Shown: positions 24,896 through 34,254, counted from the stretch's first letter. The stretch is DNA of 64,000 nt from Chryseobacterium edaphi (GCF_025628985.1 NZ_JAOTEM010000003.1:124001-188000), one strand, 5' to 3'. The notes: generated by a model not told the origin, from the letters alone. A program made the numbers and translations.

Positions 24896-26154
24896 TGTTC
24901 CGTATTATTTTTCTTATTGGGCGAAATAATCAGTCGTAAGGATGAATCTTTGTTAAAATAACTCCACATCCAGTTAAAAAATATCGCCAGTTTATTTCGA
25001 ACGCTCAAAATAAGCATTAAATGTAAAAACATCCAAAAATACCAAGCTAAAAATCCCTGAAATTTTATAAAAGGTAAATCTACCACCGCTCTGTGTTTTC
25101 CAATCGTTGCTAATGAGCCTTTATCTTTATACTCATATTCTTCCCACTCACTGATGTTTTTCTTCAAAAAGTTTTTGCCTAAATTTTTTGCCTGATTGAT
25201 TGCAACATTGGCAACCTGCGGATGACCTTGAGGATATTTCGGAGTTTCCATGTAAGCAATATCACCTAAAGCGTAAATATTGTCATAACCTTTCACTTTA
25301 TTAAAACGATCAACAATGTATCTGTTTTTCATTAATTTTTCGGCAGGAAAACCATCAACTACATTCCCGACAACTCCTGCTGCCCAAATTACGTTATTTG
25401 ATGGAATCTGTTTTCCGCTTTTCAGAAAAACTTTGTCACCGTCATAATCTGTAACATATTCTCCACTCATGAAATTAACTCCAAGTTCTTTCAGATATTG
25501 TTCAGATTTTTGTTGAGCTTCAGGACTCATTACCGCCAAAGGTTTTTCTGTGGAGCTTACAAGATTGATTTTAAGATTATCAAAATTCATGTAAGGATAA
25601 TCTCTTGGGAGAATTTCTTTTTTCATTTCAGAAAAAGCACCCGCCAATTCTACTCCGGTTGGTCCGCTTCCTACGATCACGATATTCCAGTTTCCGTCGT
25701 CGCTTCGGCTTTTTTCCAGAATTAATTTTTCAAAAGTCAGTAAAACATGGTTTCTGATACCGATCGCTTCCTGCGTATTTTTCATCCCGAAAGCTTTACT
25801 TTCAAGATCTTTATTTCCAAAGAAGTTGGTTTTACAACCTGTAGCAATAATTAATTTATCATAAGTAAATTCTGCCTCGTCCGTAATAACTTTATTTTGG
25901 GAAGGAATAATCTCTTTAACTTCCGTCAAACGAAACTGCGTATTTCTGGAATTCTGAAAGATTTTTCGGAAGGGAAAAGAAATATTGGAAGGTTCGATTC
26001 TACCACAAGCAACCTGGTAAAACAGCGGCTGAAACATGTGATGGTTTACTTTATCTAAAACAATTACTTTTTTGTTTTTGTTGTTTAATGTTTTCGCAAG
26101 CTGCAGCCCCGCAAAACCTCCTCCGATAATGATGATCTTTTCGCGTGTTTCCAT
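24892..26154 (-). CDS. NAD(P)/FAD-dependent oxidoreductase, NDH-2 type
   Basis: A 420-residue flavoprotein. It has two dinucleotide-binding motifs, [12 protein letters not shown] near 9-20 and [15 protein letters not shown] near 160, plus the FAD signatures WAAGV and ALGDIAYM. A hydrophobic C-terminal stretch (about 365-400, rich in Trp/Phe) should anchor it to the inner membrane. It probably transfers electrons from NADH to menaquinone without proton pumping. ATG 26154 was chosen over an upstream GTG-type extension because the promoter box lies only six bases ahead. It is translationally coupled to trmD. Confidence 0.9.
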   Translation of the reverse strand: METREKIIIIGGGFAGLQLAKTLNNKNKKVIVLDKVNHHMFQPLFYQVACGRIEPSNISFPFRKIFQNSRNTQFRLTEVKEIIPSQNKVITDEAEFTYDKLIIATGCKTNFFGNKDLESKAFGMKNTQEAIGIRNHVLLTFEKLILEKSRSDDGNWNIVIVGSGPTGVELAGAFSEMKKEILPRDYPYMNFDNLKINLVSSTEKPLAVMSPEAQQKSEQYLKELGVNFMSGEYVTDYDGDKVFLKSGKQIPSNNVIWAAGVVGNVVDGFPAEKLMKNRYIVDRFNKVKGYDNIYALGDIAYMETPKYPQGHPQVANVAINQAKNLGKNFLKKNISEWEEYEYKDKGSLATIGKHRAVVDLPFIKFQGFLAWYFWMFLHLMLILSVRNKLAIFFNWMWSYFNKDSSLRLIISPNKKNNTEQ

Positions 26155-26160
26155 AATACA

Positions 26161-26168
26161 CAAATTTA
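26161..26168 (-). promoter_or_regulatory. -7 box of the NDH-2/trmD operon
   Basis: TAAATTTG on the minus strand, six bases before the ATG at 26154, which predicts a leader of almost zero length. Confidence 0.6.
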
Positions 26169-26199
26169 CTGATTTTATTGATTAGTACAGGACAATGTA

Positions 26200-26338
26200 A
26201 CCGCAAAAGCAACAAAAGATTATAAAACTATTAAGAATTTCAAAAGCAAACAATATGGATATTCAAATTAGTGATTCAACATTTTGCCAACTTTCGATTT
26301 CCTTTTATTTAAATAATTTCTTTTGCACCTTTTGCGGT
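26200..26338. repeat. MITE-like element with terminal inverted repeats
   Basis: The ends are ACCGCAAAAG (26200-26209) and CTTTTGCGGT (26329-26338), exact inverted copies, with a second inner pair CAAAAGA (26213-26219) and TCTTTTG (26319-26325). The 139-base interior has no reading frame. It fills the divergent gap between the NDH-2 gene and the GH25 lysozyme. Confidence 0.7.
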
Positions 26339-26394
26339 AAAAAATCATTATCTATTTTTCTAAATTTTATTTAGCATTTTATGGCTTAAAAAGT

Positions 26395-26402
26395 TAGTTT
26401 TG
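26395..26402 (+). promoter_or_regulatory. -7 box of the lysozyme gene
   Basis: TAGTTTTG. A TTG that would lengthen the gene at 26400 is part of this box, so the true start is ATG 26412, nine bases behind the box. Confidence 0.6.
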
Positions 26403-26411
26403 CAAAACCTT

Positions 26412-27275
26412 ATGACCGGGAAAAAGTACACCAAAAAAACTGCCAAAAGCATCCATAAAACACGACGCAAGAATTATTTTTTCCGTCGCAAAATCCTTTT
26501 GGGAATACTGATCATTGCACTTATCGGAACAGGTTTATACTTAAAGCAATCAATCAGTTACTATTATGCTTTATATTTTAATAAATTCTCTCATAAAAAG
26601 CTTCATAATAACGAAACCGAAACTTTAAGAATTCAGAAAATTCTAAGCAATAATCTTGATAAAACATATGGTTTTGATATTTCCCATTATCAGAATAAAG
26701 AAGATATCAGTTGGGACAGTCTGAGCATTGGCAACAAAACCATTCCGCTGGAGTTTGTTGTAATGCGGGCAACAATGGGAAACCGAAGCGCAGACAAACA
26801 TTTTGACGAATTCTGGCAACAGGCACAGAAACATAAATTAATTCGTGGAGCTTATCATTTTTACAGAGCAGATGAAGATCCGATCATTCAGGCAAATAAT
26901 TTCCTTGAAAACGTAAAGCTTGAAAGTGGTGATCTTCCGCCGATTTTAGATATTGAAAAAATTCCCAGAAGAAAATCGAATAAAAAACTGGTTGAAGATC
27001 TGAAAATCTGGTGCAAAATTGTAGAAGAAACGTATGGCGAAAAACCAATCATTTACACTTATTACCATTATTACAAAGACTTTCTGAAAGGTGAATTTGA
27101 TGATTATCCGCTTTGGCTGGCCAATTACAATGATGTTCCTACTCCGTCTCCAGATGATGATTGGGATTTTTGGCAGTTCAGCGAAAACGGAATCGTTTAC
27201 GGAATCAATACCAAAGTAGATTTAGACGTTTATAACGGTGGACTTTGGTCTCTGAAAAGTTTGACTATCGACTGA
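26412..27275 (+). CDS. GH25 lysozyme, membrane-anchored
   Basis: A 287-residue protein. A strongly basic N-terminus (about 1-28) and one hydrophobic segment (about 29-46) form a signal anchor. The GH25 barrel follows with YGFDISHYQ near 86-94, VVMRATMG, RGAYHFYR, the catalytic LDIEK near 178, and DWDFWQFS near 262. It would cut the beta-1,4 bond between MurNAc and GlcNAc in peptidoglycan from the outer face of the inner membrane. The stop codon abuts the stop of the convergent hydrolase gene without a gap. Confidence 0.9.
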   Translation: MTGKKYTKKTAKSIHKTRRKNYFFRRKILLGILIIALIGTGLYLKQSISYYYALYFNKFSHKKLHNNETETLRIQKILSNNLDKTYGFDISHYQNKEDISWDSLSIGNKTIPLEFVVMRATMGNRSADKHFDEFWQQAQKHKLIRGAYHFYRADEDPIIQANNFLENVKLESGDLPPILDIEKIPRRKSNKKLVEDLKIWCKIVEETYGEKPIIYTYYHYYKDFLKGEFDDYPLWLANYNDVPTPSPDDDWDFWQFSENGIVYGINTKVDLDVYNGGLWSLKSLTID

Positions 27276-28922
27276 TTACTTCTTCAGAAATTCAATTATA
27301 TCTTTATTGAGTTCATCTGCATTTTCAAAAGGAATCATGTGAGTGGCATCTTTGTAAATTTTTAGCTTAGCATTTGGAATTTGCGTTGCCAATAATTTAG
27401 AATGTTCAGGTTTAATTACATCTTTCTCTCCGGCAATCACCAAAACTTCAGATTGAATTTTGTTTAAATCTTTATTTGAAATATTCGGCTCTTTTAGCAT
27501 TAATTTCAGCAGTCTCGTTTCATTAAATTTTTCCGGTTTATTTTCAAAATGCATTGCTTTCAAACTTAATTTGAATTTACTTATTAATTCGTCATCTACT
27601 CCATTTACAAAAGCGTTTGCTCCGATAGTAATTAATTTATTTAAATTTTCAGGATATTTCAACGCAAACTCCAATCCGGTATTTCCACCATCGCTCCAAC
27701 CCGCGATATTTACTTTTTTTAGTCCCAAATTATCTACTAAAGCTTTCATATCATCGGCAAAAATTTTATAATTAAAATCCTTTTGAGTTCTATCAATGCT
27801 TTTCCCCTGCGCTCTGGTATCAACGACAATCACTTTAAAATACTTCGAAAGCTCAGGAATCTGCTGATAAAAATCTCTGATACTACCTGAATTTCCATGG
27901 AGTAAAAGTAAAGGCTCACCTTCACCATAAGTTTCATAATATAAATCGGCATCTTTCAGTTTTAAAACTTTGCCTGAAGATGCGTTTTTCCCATAAATAG
28001 ATTGTTCGGCTTCCATGTGATATTTGCTTACATCGTAAAAAAGATTTGACAGATTATTATCAGCTTCATTATCATCCTGAATTTCATTTTTCCCGTTTTT
28101 ATCGACTTTTACATCAATATTGATTGCCGGTGCCGCGATGGTCATTTTTTTCCAGTCACCGTAAAATTTTCTCAGATAACCTGTTCTGAAAAGAGCGGCA
28201 CTGATATTCAGCTTTCCCTCAAATTCCTTTAAAAACTGAATTCCGACAAAAAATCTACCTTGAACCCAAATATTTGTGTCATTCACATCTAAAGTAAATG
28301 TGTCATCTACAATTTTATCTTTTGTCAGTTCAACAGTAATTTCTTCATCAAGGATACTTTCTCCAGGCAAGCCGTTCTTCTCGTTATAAATTGTATAACG
28401 CATGATTACTGGTCGATCCGCCGTGATGCTTGCAATATTCAGGTGAATGTTTTTAATCTTCGATTTTTTACTGGCTTTAAATTCTAAAGCTGTTTCTCCA
28501 AGGAAATCTTCCTTGCTGAACAAAGGATTTACCGAATACATAACACTTTTCGTTTTCGTGTTTACTCCCCAGTTTTTATCAACTAATTTTTTAGGTGTAA
28601 TCTTTACCTCCTGAATATTTTTGAATTTTTCTTTTAAAAAGATGTTTTTATCACTTTGTTTCAGGAAATTCTGCACGGATTCTGTGTAGGCTTCGTAACC
28701 AGCAACATCTATTTTCACCTTCGCTGACGGATTCACATTGGAAAGATCTATTGAAAACTTCCCTTTCTCGTCACTGATAATTCCGATATTTTCTTTTTCA
28801 ACACCCACTTTCACATAAGGAATCGGCGTGTTTTCTTCTTTAGACAGAACAGTTCCGGAAATTACCTGAGCATACGGTAAAAATGCAATTAGTAACAGAA
28901 TTAAAATATTGAGTTTCTTCAT
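27276..28922 (-). CDS. Carboxypeptidase-regulatory-like domain fused to alpha/beta hydrolase
   Basis: A 548-residue secreted protein. ATG 28922 gives a signal peptide (about 1-18, ending YAQ). Residues about 19-95 are a CarboxypepD_reg-like beta-sandwich (VISGTVLSKEENTPIPYVKV). About 100-265 is a region of unknown type with strands. From about 320 to the end comes an alpha/beta hydrolase with the oxyanion motif LLLHGNSG, nucleophile elbow GWSDGG, acid GEKDVI and catalytic His in DATHMI. It is probably a periplasmic or surface esterase or peptidase. The fusion of a regulatory-like domain to a hydrolase is uncommon to my knowledge. Confidence 0.85.
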   Translation of the reverse strand: MKKLNILILLLIAFLPYAQVISGTVLSKEENTPIPYVKVGVEKENIGIISDEKGKFSIDLSNVNPSAKVKIDVAGYEAYTESVQNFLKQSDKNIFLKEKFKNIQEVKITPKKLVDKNWGVNTKTKSVMYSVNPLFSKEDFLGETALEFKASKKSKIKNIHLNIASITADRPVIMRYTIYNEKNGLPGESILDEEITVELTKDKIVDDTFTLDVNDTNIWVQGRFFVGIQFLKEFEGKLNISAALFRTGYLRKFYGDWKKMTIAAPAINIDVKVDKNGKNEIQDDNEADNNLSNLFYDVSKYHMEAEQSIYGKNASSGKVLKLKDADLYYETYGEGEPLLLLHGNSGSIRDFYQQIPELSKYFKVIVVDTRAQGKSIDRTQKDFNYKIFADDMKALVDNLGLKKVNIAGWSDGGNTGLEFALKYPENLNKLITIGANAFVNGVDDELISKFKLSLKAMHFENKPEKFNETRLLKLMLKEPNISNKDLNKIQSEVLVIAGEKDVIKPEHSKLLATQIPNAKLKIYKDATHMIPFENADELNKDIIEFLKK

Positions 28923-29046
28923 AATAAAAGTTTGATGCAAAAATCATTATTTGAATATGAAAACCGTCTTAATATCTTATTAAATTTAAAGCTGCTTTAG
29001 TTAAAAATTATAAAAAATCACATCAAAGTGAGCACCTCAATTAAAA

Positions 29047-30177
29047 TCACTTAAATGGTTTTCTCTGAATCCATTCTACAACAGGATTTAAAGAGGTGAA
29101 AATCCTCTCCATGAAAAGATTAATCAGAGAATTATTATGTCTAATCAATCCGAAAATTTCGACCGGTTGAGCGCCGATTGTCGATTTGATTTCCAGGGCA
29201 GTTCTTCCAAAAATAATTCGGTGAAATTTTTCATTAATTCCAAATGCAACCATATCCAAAAGCATGTTCAGGTAGATTTGTTTTTCTTTTTGAAGATCTT
29301 TGCTATAGCCCAAAAAATAAGTATCAATATCTTTGTTATTGAGAATTAGAGTGTAAAAACCAATGAGTTTTTCATTTAGATAATATCCAAAAACTTTAAA
29401 ATTTTCTTCTAAAGATTCTTTCATGCTTTCAAAATGGTTTTCAGCCAGAAAAAAAGTATTAAAAGGAGCATTTTCAGCAACATTTTGATATAACACATTC
29501 ATTTCTTTCCGATGATTCTGGATGTCGTCAAAATTCATTTCAGATTTTTCAATTCCGATTATTTTTTTCTTTGCAGATTTGGCCCTTGTTCTGTATTTAG
29601 TTGAAAAAGCGTTGAGATAATCTTCGAAAGTGAGCCAATCTTCTTTTAATCTTAAAATCATATTCGGCTGAACGGAAAATCTGAAAAATGATTTATGATT
29701 TCTTCCCTGAAAATATTTAACAAAACTCGCCTGATAATCTTTATAAATAATCAATGAAGTTTTACCTTCCTGCTTCTGCATTTCCTGAACAGCTTCATCC
29801 AAAATCGGAATTACATGATCAATAGTAATTTTCGAGGCATCAAAATAAAATCCGTTTTGTCCGGTTAACATATTGTTTCCCAGAATCATCACATTTTTAG
29901 TAAATTTTTTTGCAACAAAATTTTTCACGTCACAAAAAGCTTCATCCTTCTGAAAAGTTTTATGCTGAATAAAATTTAGATATTGAAACAAAGCGCCCCC
30001 AATCAATTCATCGGCTGAGAAAAATGCCACGTAAAAACACTTCATATTTTCGGGACATGAAGTTTCTAAAGTCCTGAAATACTCTTTTGACAACATAATA
30101 TTATGCTGTCCGATGACATCATTCCAATTAGAAGGAATTTGTGACGAAGATTGATATTTTTTGAAAGTGTAAGACAT
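29047..30177 (-). CDS. GNAT-fold acetyltransferase-like protein (BioF2-like)
   Basis: A 376-residue cytoplasmic protein. The C-terminal half (about 200-340) reads like the GNAT/FemAB-type acyltransferase fold used in peptidoglycan or lipid-linked modification (KLIGFYTLILNNK, then TYFLGY). The N-terminal half shows a second related fold. No substrate can be named. ATG 30177 was chosen; it lies directly behind the T tract of the upstream gene's terminator. Confidence 0.65.
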   Translation of the reverse strand: MSYTFKKYQSSSQIPSNWNDVIGQHNIMLSKEYFRTLETSCPENMKCFYVAFFSADELIGGALFQYLNFIQHKTFQKDEAFCDVKNFVAKKFTKNVMILGNNMLTGQNGFYFDASKITIDHVIPILDEAVQEMQKQEGKTSLIIYKDYQASFVKYFQGRNHKSFFRFSVQPNMILRLKEDWLTFEDYLNAFSTKYRTRAKSAKKKIIGIEKSEMNFDDIQNHRKEMNVLYQNVAENAPFNTFFLAENHFESMKESLEENFKVFGYYLNEKLIGFYTLILNNKDIDTYFLGYSKDLQKEKQIYLNMLLDMVAFGINEKFHRIIFGRTALEIKSTIGAQPVEIFGLIRHNNSLINLFMERIFTSLNPVVEWIQRKPFK

Positions 30178-30201
30178 AAAAAAGGCCACAAATGTAGCCT
30201 T
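30178..30201 (-). terminator. Terminator of the DUF1761 gene, touching the next start
   Basis: Stem 30182-30189 with 30194-30201 (one mismatch); on the minus strand a T6 tract then runs into ATG 30177. Confidence 0.7.
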
Positions 30202-30222
30202 ATAATTTAGATTTGAAATTTT

Positions 30223-30741
30223 TTATTTTTGAGTTACCCAATTGAAACCATCTATTGCATACCAACCGCATATAATTCCTCCCATAATAGTAATTGTAAA
30301 CGTCCAATATGCAGCATTAATCAATGCATATTTCCAGGATTTTCTCTCAAACATGGCATTGATTGAAATTAAAGGAAGCACAAAGAAAACTCCTGTGATA
30401 AACGAATGCAAAGCACCATGACCAAAAGATCTGTAAGCAGTTCCGTAATCGTGCATAAATGCAGTGAATGACGGTTTTGCCAAATCAGGATCACCTCCTA
30501 CCATTCCTACTGCTCCAAACTGATGAATAGTAACAAACTGTAAAAAGAATCCCATCAGAATTGACAAAACAATTGACGAAATGATGATCAATCCCATATT
30601 TGCACCTCTCATTTTATCTTCAGACAATCCAGCTTCTCTCATCCAAATTTTTCCGAAAACCTTTGGGTTATACCAAATAAATCCCGTCAATAAAGGCACT
30701 AATGCAGCAAATAATATTGCTAAAAAGTTAATTTGTATCAT
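30223..30741 (-). CDS. DUF1761 family membrane protein
   Basis: A 172-residue protein with about four hydrophobic helices. It opens with INFLAILFAALVP and the motif GFIWYNPKVFGKIW, both typical of DUF1761, and ends in a Trp-containing tail. Function unknown. A TAGATTTG box (minus, 30767-30774) precedes it by 25 bases, and a terminator follows. Confidence 0.85.
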   Translation of the reverse strand: MIQINFLAILFAALVPLLTGFIWYNPKVFGKIWMREAGLSEDKMRGANMGLIIISSIVLSILMGFFLQFVTIHQFGAVGMVGGDPDLAKPSFTAFMHDYGTAYRSFGHGALHSFITGVFFVLPLISINAMFERKSWKYALINAAYWTFTITIMGGIICGWYAIDGFNWVTQK

Positions 30742-30827
30742 AATTTTAGTTTTTTGTTTATGTTTTCAAATCTACATTAAAAAAGTTTACGTTTATATAT
30801 TTATCACTTAAAAGGTTTAATATTTCG

Positions 30828-30835
30828 TATTTTTG
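30828..30835 (+). promoter_or_regulatory. -7 box of the ABC-F gene
   Basis: TATTTTTG. The longer TTG start at 30833 falls inside this box, which rules it out. Confidence 0.6.
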
Positions 30836-30856
30836 CACCACAAAATTTGGATATCA

Positions 30857-32773
30857 ATGAATTACGTTGCGGCAGAGAATCTTACAAAATCTTACGGGAT
30901 AAAAACTTTATTTAAAAACATTTCTTTCAACATCAATGAAGGCGACAAAATTGCCATTGTTGCCAAAAACGGAAGCGGAAAATCTACTCTGCTGAAAATT
31001 TTAATGGGAAAAGAAATTGCAGACAGCGGCTCTGTGATCATTAATAAAGACATCCAAGTGGTTTTGTTTGATCAGGAAATTGATTTTGAATCTGATCTGA
31101 CGATTGAAGAATTTATGATGACTTTAGATTCTGCTCCCATTTTGGCTTTGAAAAAATATCATCACGCATTGCTGTCGGGAAATCCGGATGAAATGGAAAC
31201 TGCATTAGCTGAAATGGAGATTCACAAAGCATGGGATCTTGAAAATGAAATGAGCCAGATTCTTTCTCAGCTTAAAATTACAGACTTGACCGCCAAAATG
31301 GGAATGCTTTCCGGTGGACAAATAAAACGTGTTGCATTGGCTAAACTTTTAACAGAAACCAGAGCAGAACATCGTCACACACTTCTGATTATGGATGAGC
31401 CAACCAACCACCTTGATGTGGAAATGGTAGAATGGCTTGAAAGCTATTTAAATAAAGCAAAAATCACCCTTCTTCTTGTAACTCACGACCGTTATTTTCT
31501 TGATGCAGTCTGTGGAATTATCTGGGAAATGGAAGATCAGAATCTGTATTTCCACAATGGTTCTTATGCTACTTATCTTGAAAACAAGATGATTCGTGAG
31601 GATAATATGAACTCGACCATCGACAAAGCACAAAATCTTTACAGAAAAGAATTGGAATGGATGCGCAGACAGCCGAAAGCGAGAACTACCAAATCGAAAT
31701 CTCGACAGGACGACTTCTACGAAACTGAAAAAGTAGCCAAAACCGATACCCGAAAAGAAACTTTGGAACTTGATTTTGAAATGAAAAGATTGGGTAACAA
31801 AATTCTTGAGCTGAAAGATATTTCTAAAAGTTACGGTGATAAATTATTACTAAAAGATTTCAGTTATTCATTTCAAAGAGGTGAAAAAGTTGGAATTGTA
31901 GGAAAAAACGGAGCTGGAAAATCTACTTTATTAAATATTATTCAAGGGTTTGAGCCGAAAGATTCCGGAGAAATTGAAACGGGAGAGACGATCAAATTCG
32001 GATATTTTTCTCAGAAAGGTTTAAAATATAAAGAGGAAGAACGAGTAATTGATTTCATCAAAGATATTTCTGAAAACTTTCCTTTAGCGAACGGAAAAAC
32101 AATTTCGGCATCGCAGTTTTTAAGATTGTTTTTATTTGATGACCAAACGCAATATTCGCCGATTTCTAAACTTTCTGGTGGAGAAAAAAGAAGACTGCAT
32201 TTGATGTATATTCTGTATCAAAATCCGAACTTTTTGATTTTCGATGAGCCTACAAACGATCTTGACCTTCCTACTTTGACGGTTTTGGAAAATTTCCTTT
32301 TAAACTTTCAGGGAAGTTTGATTATCGTTTCCCACGACAGATATTTTATGGACAGAATTGTTGACCATATTTTAGCTTTTGAAGGTGAAGGAAAAATAAA
32401 AGATTTTATCGGAAATTTCTCAGAATACAGAGAAAATAAGAAGATGGAAGATGGAAATAAAAAGTCAGAAGATGGAAGCAAGAAGCAGGAAACAACTAAC
32501 CAAAAAACTGAAGTTTCTATAAAAGCAGAAGCTGTTGTCCCATCTCAAAGCATACCACTTCCAACTAAGAAAAAACTATCTTTCAAAGAACAGCGCGAAT
32601 TGGAAACTATTGAAAAAGAAATTCCTGAATTTGAGGGAAAAAGAGCTGCAATATTAGAGCAACTAAACAACGAAACAGAATACGAGAAAATTGCAAAACT
32701 CTCTGCAGAACTGGAAAGTCTTTCTGAAAAACTCGAAAATCATGAAATGAGATGGCTTGAACTTCAGGACTAA
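30857..32773 (+). CDS. ABC-F family ATPase (Uup-like)
   Basis: A 638-residue soluble protein with two ABC domains and no membrane part. The first has Walker A AKNGSGKST, signature LSGGQIKR and Walker B LLIMDEPTNHLD. The second has GKNGAGKST, LSGGEKRR and FLIFDEPTNDLD. Between them is the ABC-F linker with Arg/Lys-rich helices (RRQPKARTTKSKSR). The C-terminal Lys/Glu-rich part (about 530-638) forms a coiled coil as in Uup. ABC-F proteins act on ribosomes; Uup-like members affect translation and transposon excision. ATG 30857 is the start because the upstream TTG lies in the promoter. Confidence 0.9.
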   Translation: MNYVAAENLTKSYGIKTLFKNISFNINEGDKIAIVAKNGSGKSTLLKILMGKEIADSGSVIINKDIQVVLFDQEIDFESDLTIEEFMMTLDSAPILALKKYHHALLSGNPDEMETALAEMEIHKAWDLENEMSQILSQLKITDLTAKMGMLSGGQIKRVALAKLLTETRAEHRHTLLIMDEPTNHLDVEMVEWLESYLNKAKITLLLVTHDRYFLDAVCGIIWEMEDQNLYFHNGSYATYLENKMIREDNMNSTIDKAQNLYRKELEWMRRQPKARTTKSKSRQDDFYETEKVAKTDTRKETLELDFEMKRLGNKILELKDISKSYGDKLLLKDFSYSFQRGEKVGIVGKNGAGKSTLLNIIQGFEPKDSGEIETGETIKFGYFSQKGLKYKEEERVIDFIKDISENFPLANGKTISASQFLRLFLFDDQTQYSPISKLSGGEKRRLHLMYILYQNPNFLIFDEPTNDLDLPTLTVLENFLLNFQGSLIIVSHDRYFMDRIVDHILAFEGEGKIKDFIGNFSEYRENKKMEDGNKKSEDGSKKQETTNQKTEVSIKAEAVVPSQSIPLPTKKKLSFKEQRELETIEKEIPEFEGKRAAILEQLNNETEYEKIAKLSAELESLSEKLENHEMRWLELQD

Positions 32774-32789
32774 TCAAAATTTAATTATA

Positions 32790-32828
32790 AAAAAAATAGC
32801 TGTTTGATTTCCGAACAGCTATTTTTTT
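32790..32828. terminator. Bidirectional terminator
   Basis: A/T tracts flank the stem AATAGCTGTT/AACAGCTATT. It serves the ABC-F gene (plus) and the small two-helix protein gene (minus). Confidence 0.8.
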
Positions 32829-32844
32829 ATGATGTCATAAAGAA

Positions 32845-33003
32845 TTATTTATTTTTAATCATTGTAGAAATACTGTACAATAGAAAAGCTGTTCCCAAAA
32901 TAAGAAAACCATATTTCAGATACATATTGTCATTGACCAAAGTCAGACCTATTCCTACAAACAAAAGACCGATCACTGTAAAACTTGAAGTTCTTTTTTT
33001 CAT
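32845..33003 (-). CDS. Small two-helix membrane protein (52 aa)
   Basis: ATG at 33001-33003, stop at 32845-32847. The product starts MKKRTSSF, has a hydrophobic segment at about 8-22, a polar turn (NDNMYLK) and a second hydrophobic segment at about 30-47, ending in Lys/Asn. This hairpin layout with basic ends is characteristic of real small membrane proteins. Its ATG lies inside the 3' end of the opposite-frame region but does not overlap the Gfo/Idh stop region by more than a few bases. Function unknown. Confidence 0.65.
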   Translation of the reverse strand: MKKRTSSFTVIGLLFVGIGLTLVNDNMYLKYGFLILGTAFLLYSISTMIKNK

Positions 33004-33010
33004 ATTTTTT

Positions 33011-34069
33011 TTAATTTAAGTCTAAAACTTTTCCTTTTTTAGAACTTTCCAGAGCTGCTTCGATGATTTTCATGTTTTGAACGACTTCATTTCCTAAAGA
33101 AGGTAAAGCATACCCAAAAACAATATGCTCATAGATTTGCTGGTAATAGTTCATATAATTTCCCGGTTTGCTTGAGGTTAAAACTCTTTCAGATTTAGAA
33201 TTTTCATTTGAATAAATTAAAATTCCGTCAGATTCCGTCAATGGTTTCATCCAGTCTTTTCCATAAATTGGAATTGCTCCAGTTGCCAATTCGTTTTCCT
33301 GATCATCGGTTCGTTCTTGCAAAAAGCTTCCTTTATCTCCGAAAATTTTGTAGGCAAAATGATCTTCTTTTGTGAATACTGATGATTTTAATCTTACTCT
33401 TAAATCATTTTTATAATAAAGTAAAATTTCAAAATAATCATTGGCAAACTCCTCTCCTTTCATCGAAAATATGTCTGCAAAAAGTTTTTCAGGAAAACCA
33501 AAAAATTGCGTTGCCTGATCTACCAGATGCGAACCTAAATCATGAACTGATCCTGAACCGTTTAATTCGGGATTTTCTTTATGTTGTTTTGCACTTGGCT
33601 CAGTTCTGAATCGGTCAAAACGGATTTCAACTTCTTTGATATTTCCCAATTTTCCTTCTGAAATAATTTTCTGTACCTGAAGATAATCACGATCAAATCT
33701 TCTGTTTTGATAAACACTTAGAAAAAGATTTTTAGATTCAGCCAATCTTACCAATTCTTCAGCTTCTGCAACATTTACTGTGAACGGTTTTTCTACAATG
33801 ATATTTTTTCCTGCTTCCAAAGCCATTTTTGCATATTCAAAATGGGTCTGAACCGGAGTATTGACAACAACCACATCAATATCTGAATTCTGAAGCATTT
33901 CTTCTACTGAACGATAAATTATAGCATCCGGATATTTTTCTTTTGATTCTTCTTTAGACCTTTCAACAATCGCCGACATAAAAAATCCGGGATGTTCATT
34001 TAAAAATGGCGCATGAAAAATTTTTCCACTCATTCCAAAGGCGCAAAGACCCACTTTTACCAATTGCAT
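33011..34069 (-). CDS. Gfo/Idh/MocA family oxidoreductase
   Basis: A 352-residue NAD(P)-dependent enzyme. The N-terminal Rossmann domain has VKVGLCAFGMSG (the usual GxGxxG read as Cys-Ala-Phe-Gly), and EKPFT near 95 contains the conserved EKP. A C-terminal alpha/beta domain includes GSGSVHDLGSHLVD near 175. Substrates of this family are sugars, inositols or bilins; none can be chosen here. ATG 34069 was chosen over 34087, and a TATATTTG box (minus, 34085-34092) supports this. The small two-helix gene follows after eight bases. Confidence 0.9.
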   Translation of the reverse strand: MQLVKVGLCAFGMSGKIFHAPFLNEHPGFFMSAIVERSKEESKEKYPDAIIYRSVEEMLQNSDIDVVVVNTPVQTHFEYAKMALEAGKNIIVEKPFTVNVAEAEELVRLAESKNLFLSVYQNRRFDRDYLQVQKIISEGKLGNIKEVEIRFDRFRTEPSAKQHKENPELNGSGSVHDLGSHLVDQATQFFGFPEKLFADIFSMKGEEFANDYFEILLYYKNDLRVRLKSSVFTKEDHFAYKIFGDKGSFLQERTDDQENELATGAIPIYGKDWMKPLTESDGILIYSNENSKSERVLTSSKPGNYMNYYQQIYEHIVFGYALPSLGNEVVQNMKIIEAALESSKKGKVLDLN

Positions 34070-34213
34070 ATTTTTAATTTTAAACAAATATATTTATAAA
34101 AAATTCTTTTTCACAGATTACAGCATTAATACCAATATTAGTTTATGTTTTGTATATGATAAAAATCAGAATATTTATTTTTATTAATTCTAAATAACAA
34201 AAGACTATTACTT

Positions 34214-34221
34214 ACTTTTGC
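34214..34221 (+). promoter_or_regulatory. -7 box of the siderophore receptor gene
   Basis: TACTTTTG, 33 bases ahead of the ATG. I could not identify a convincing Fur box. Confidence 0.5.
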
Positions 34222-34254
34222 GGTATTATTTAAATCCATTCCAAATAAAGTAAA

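Noticed and set aside
26400..26411. TTG start that would lengthen the GH25 lysozyme
   Set aside because: It is part of the TAGTTTTG promoter box; ATG 26412 is the first usable start.
30833..30856. TTG start that would lengthen the ABC-F protein by eight residues
   Set aside because: The codon lies inside the TATTTTTG promoter box, so it cannot be in the transcript.
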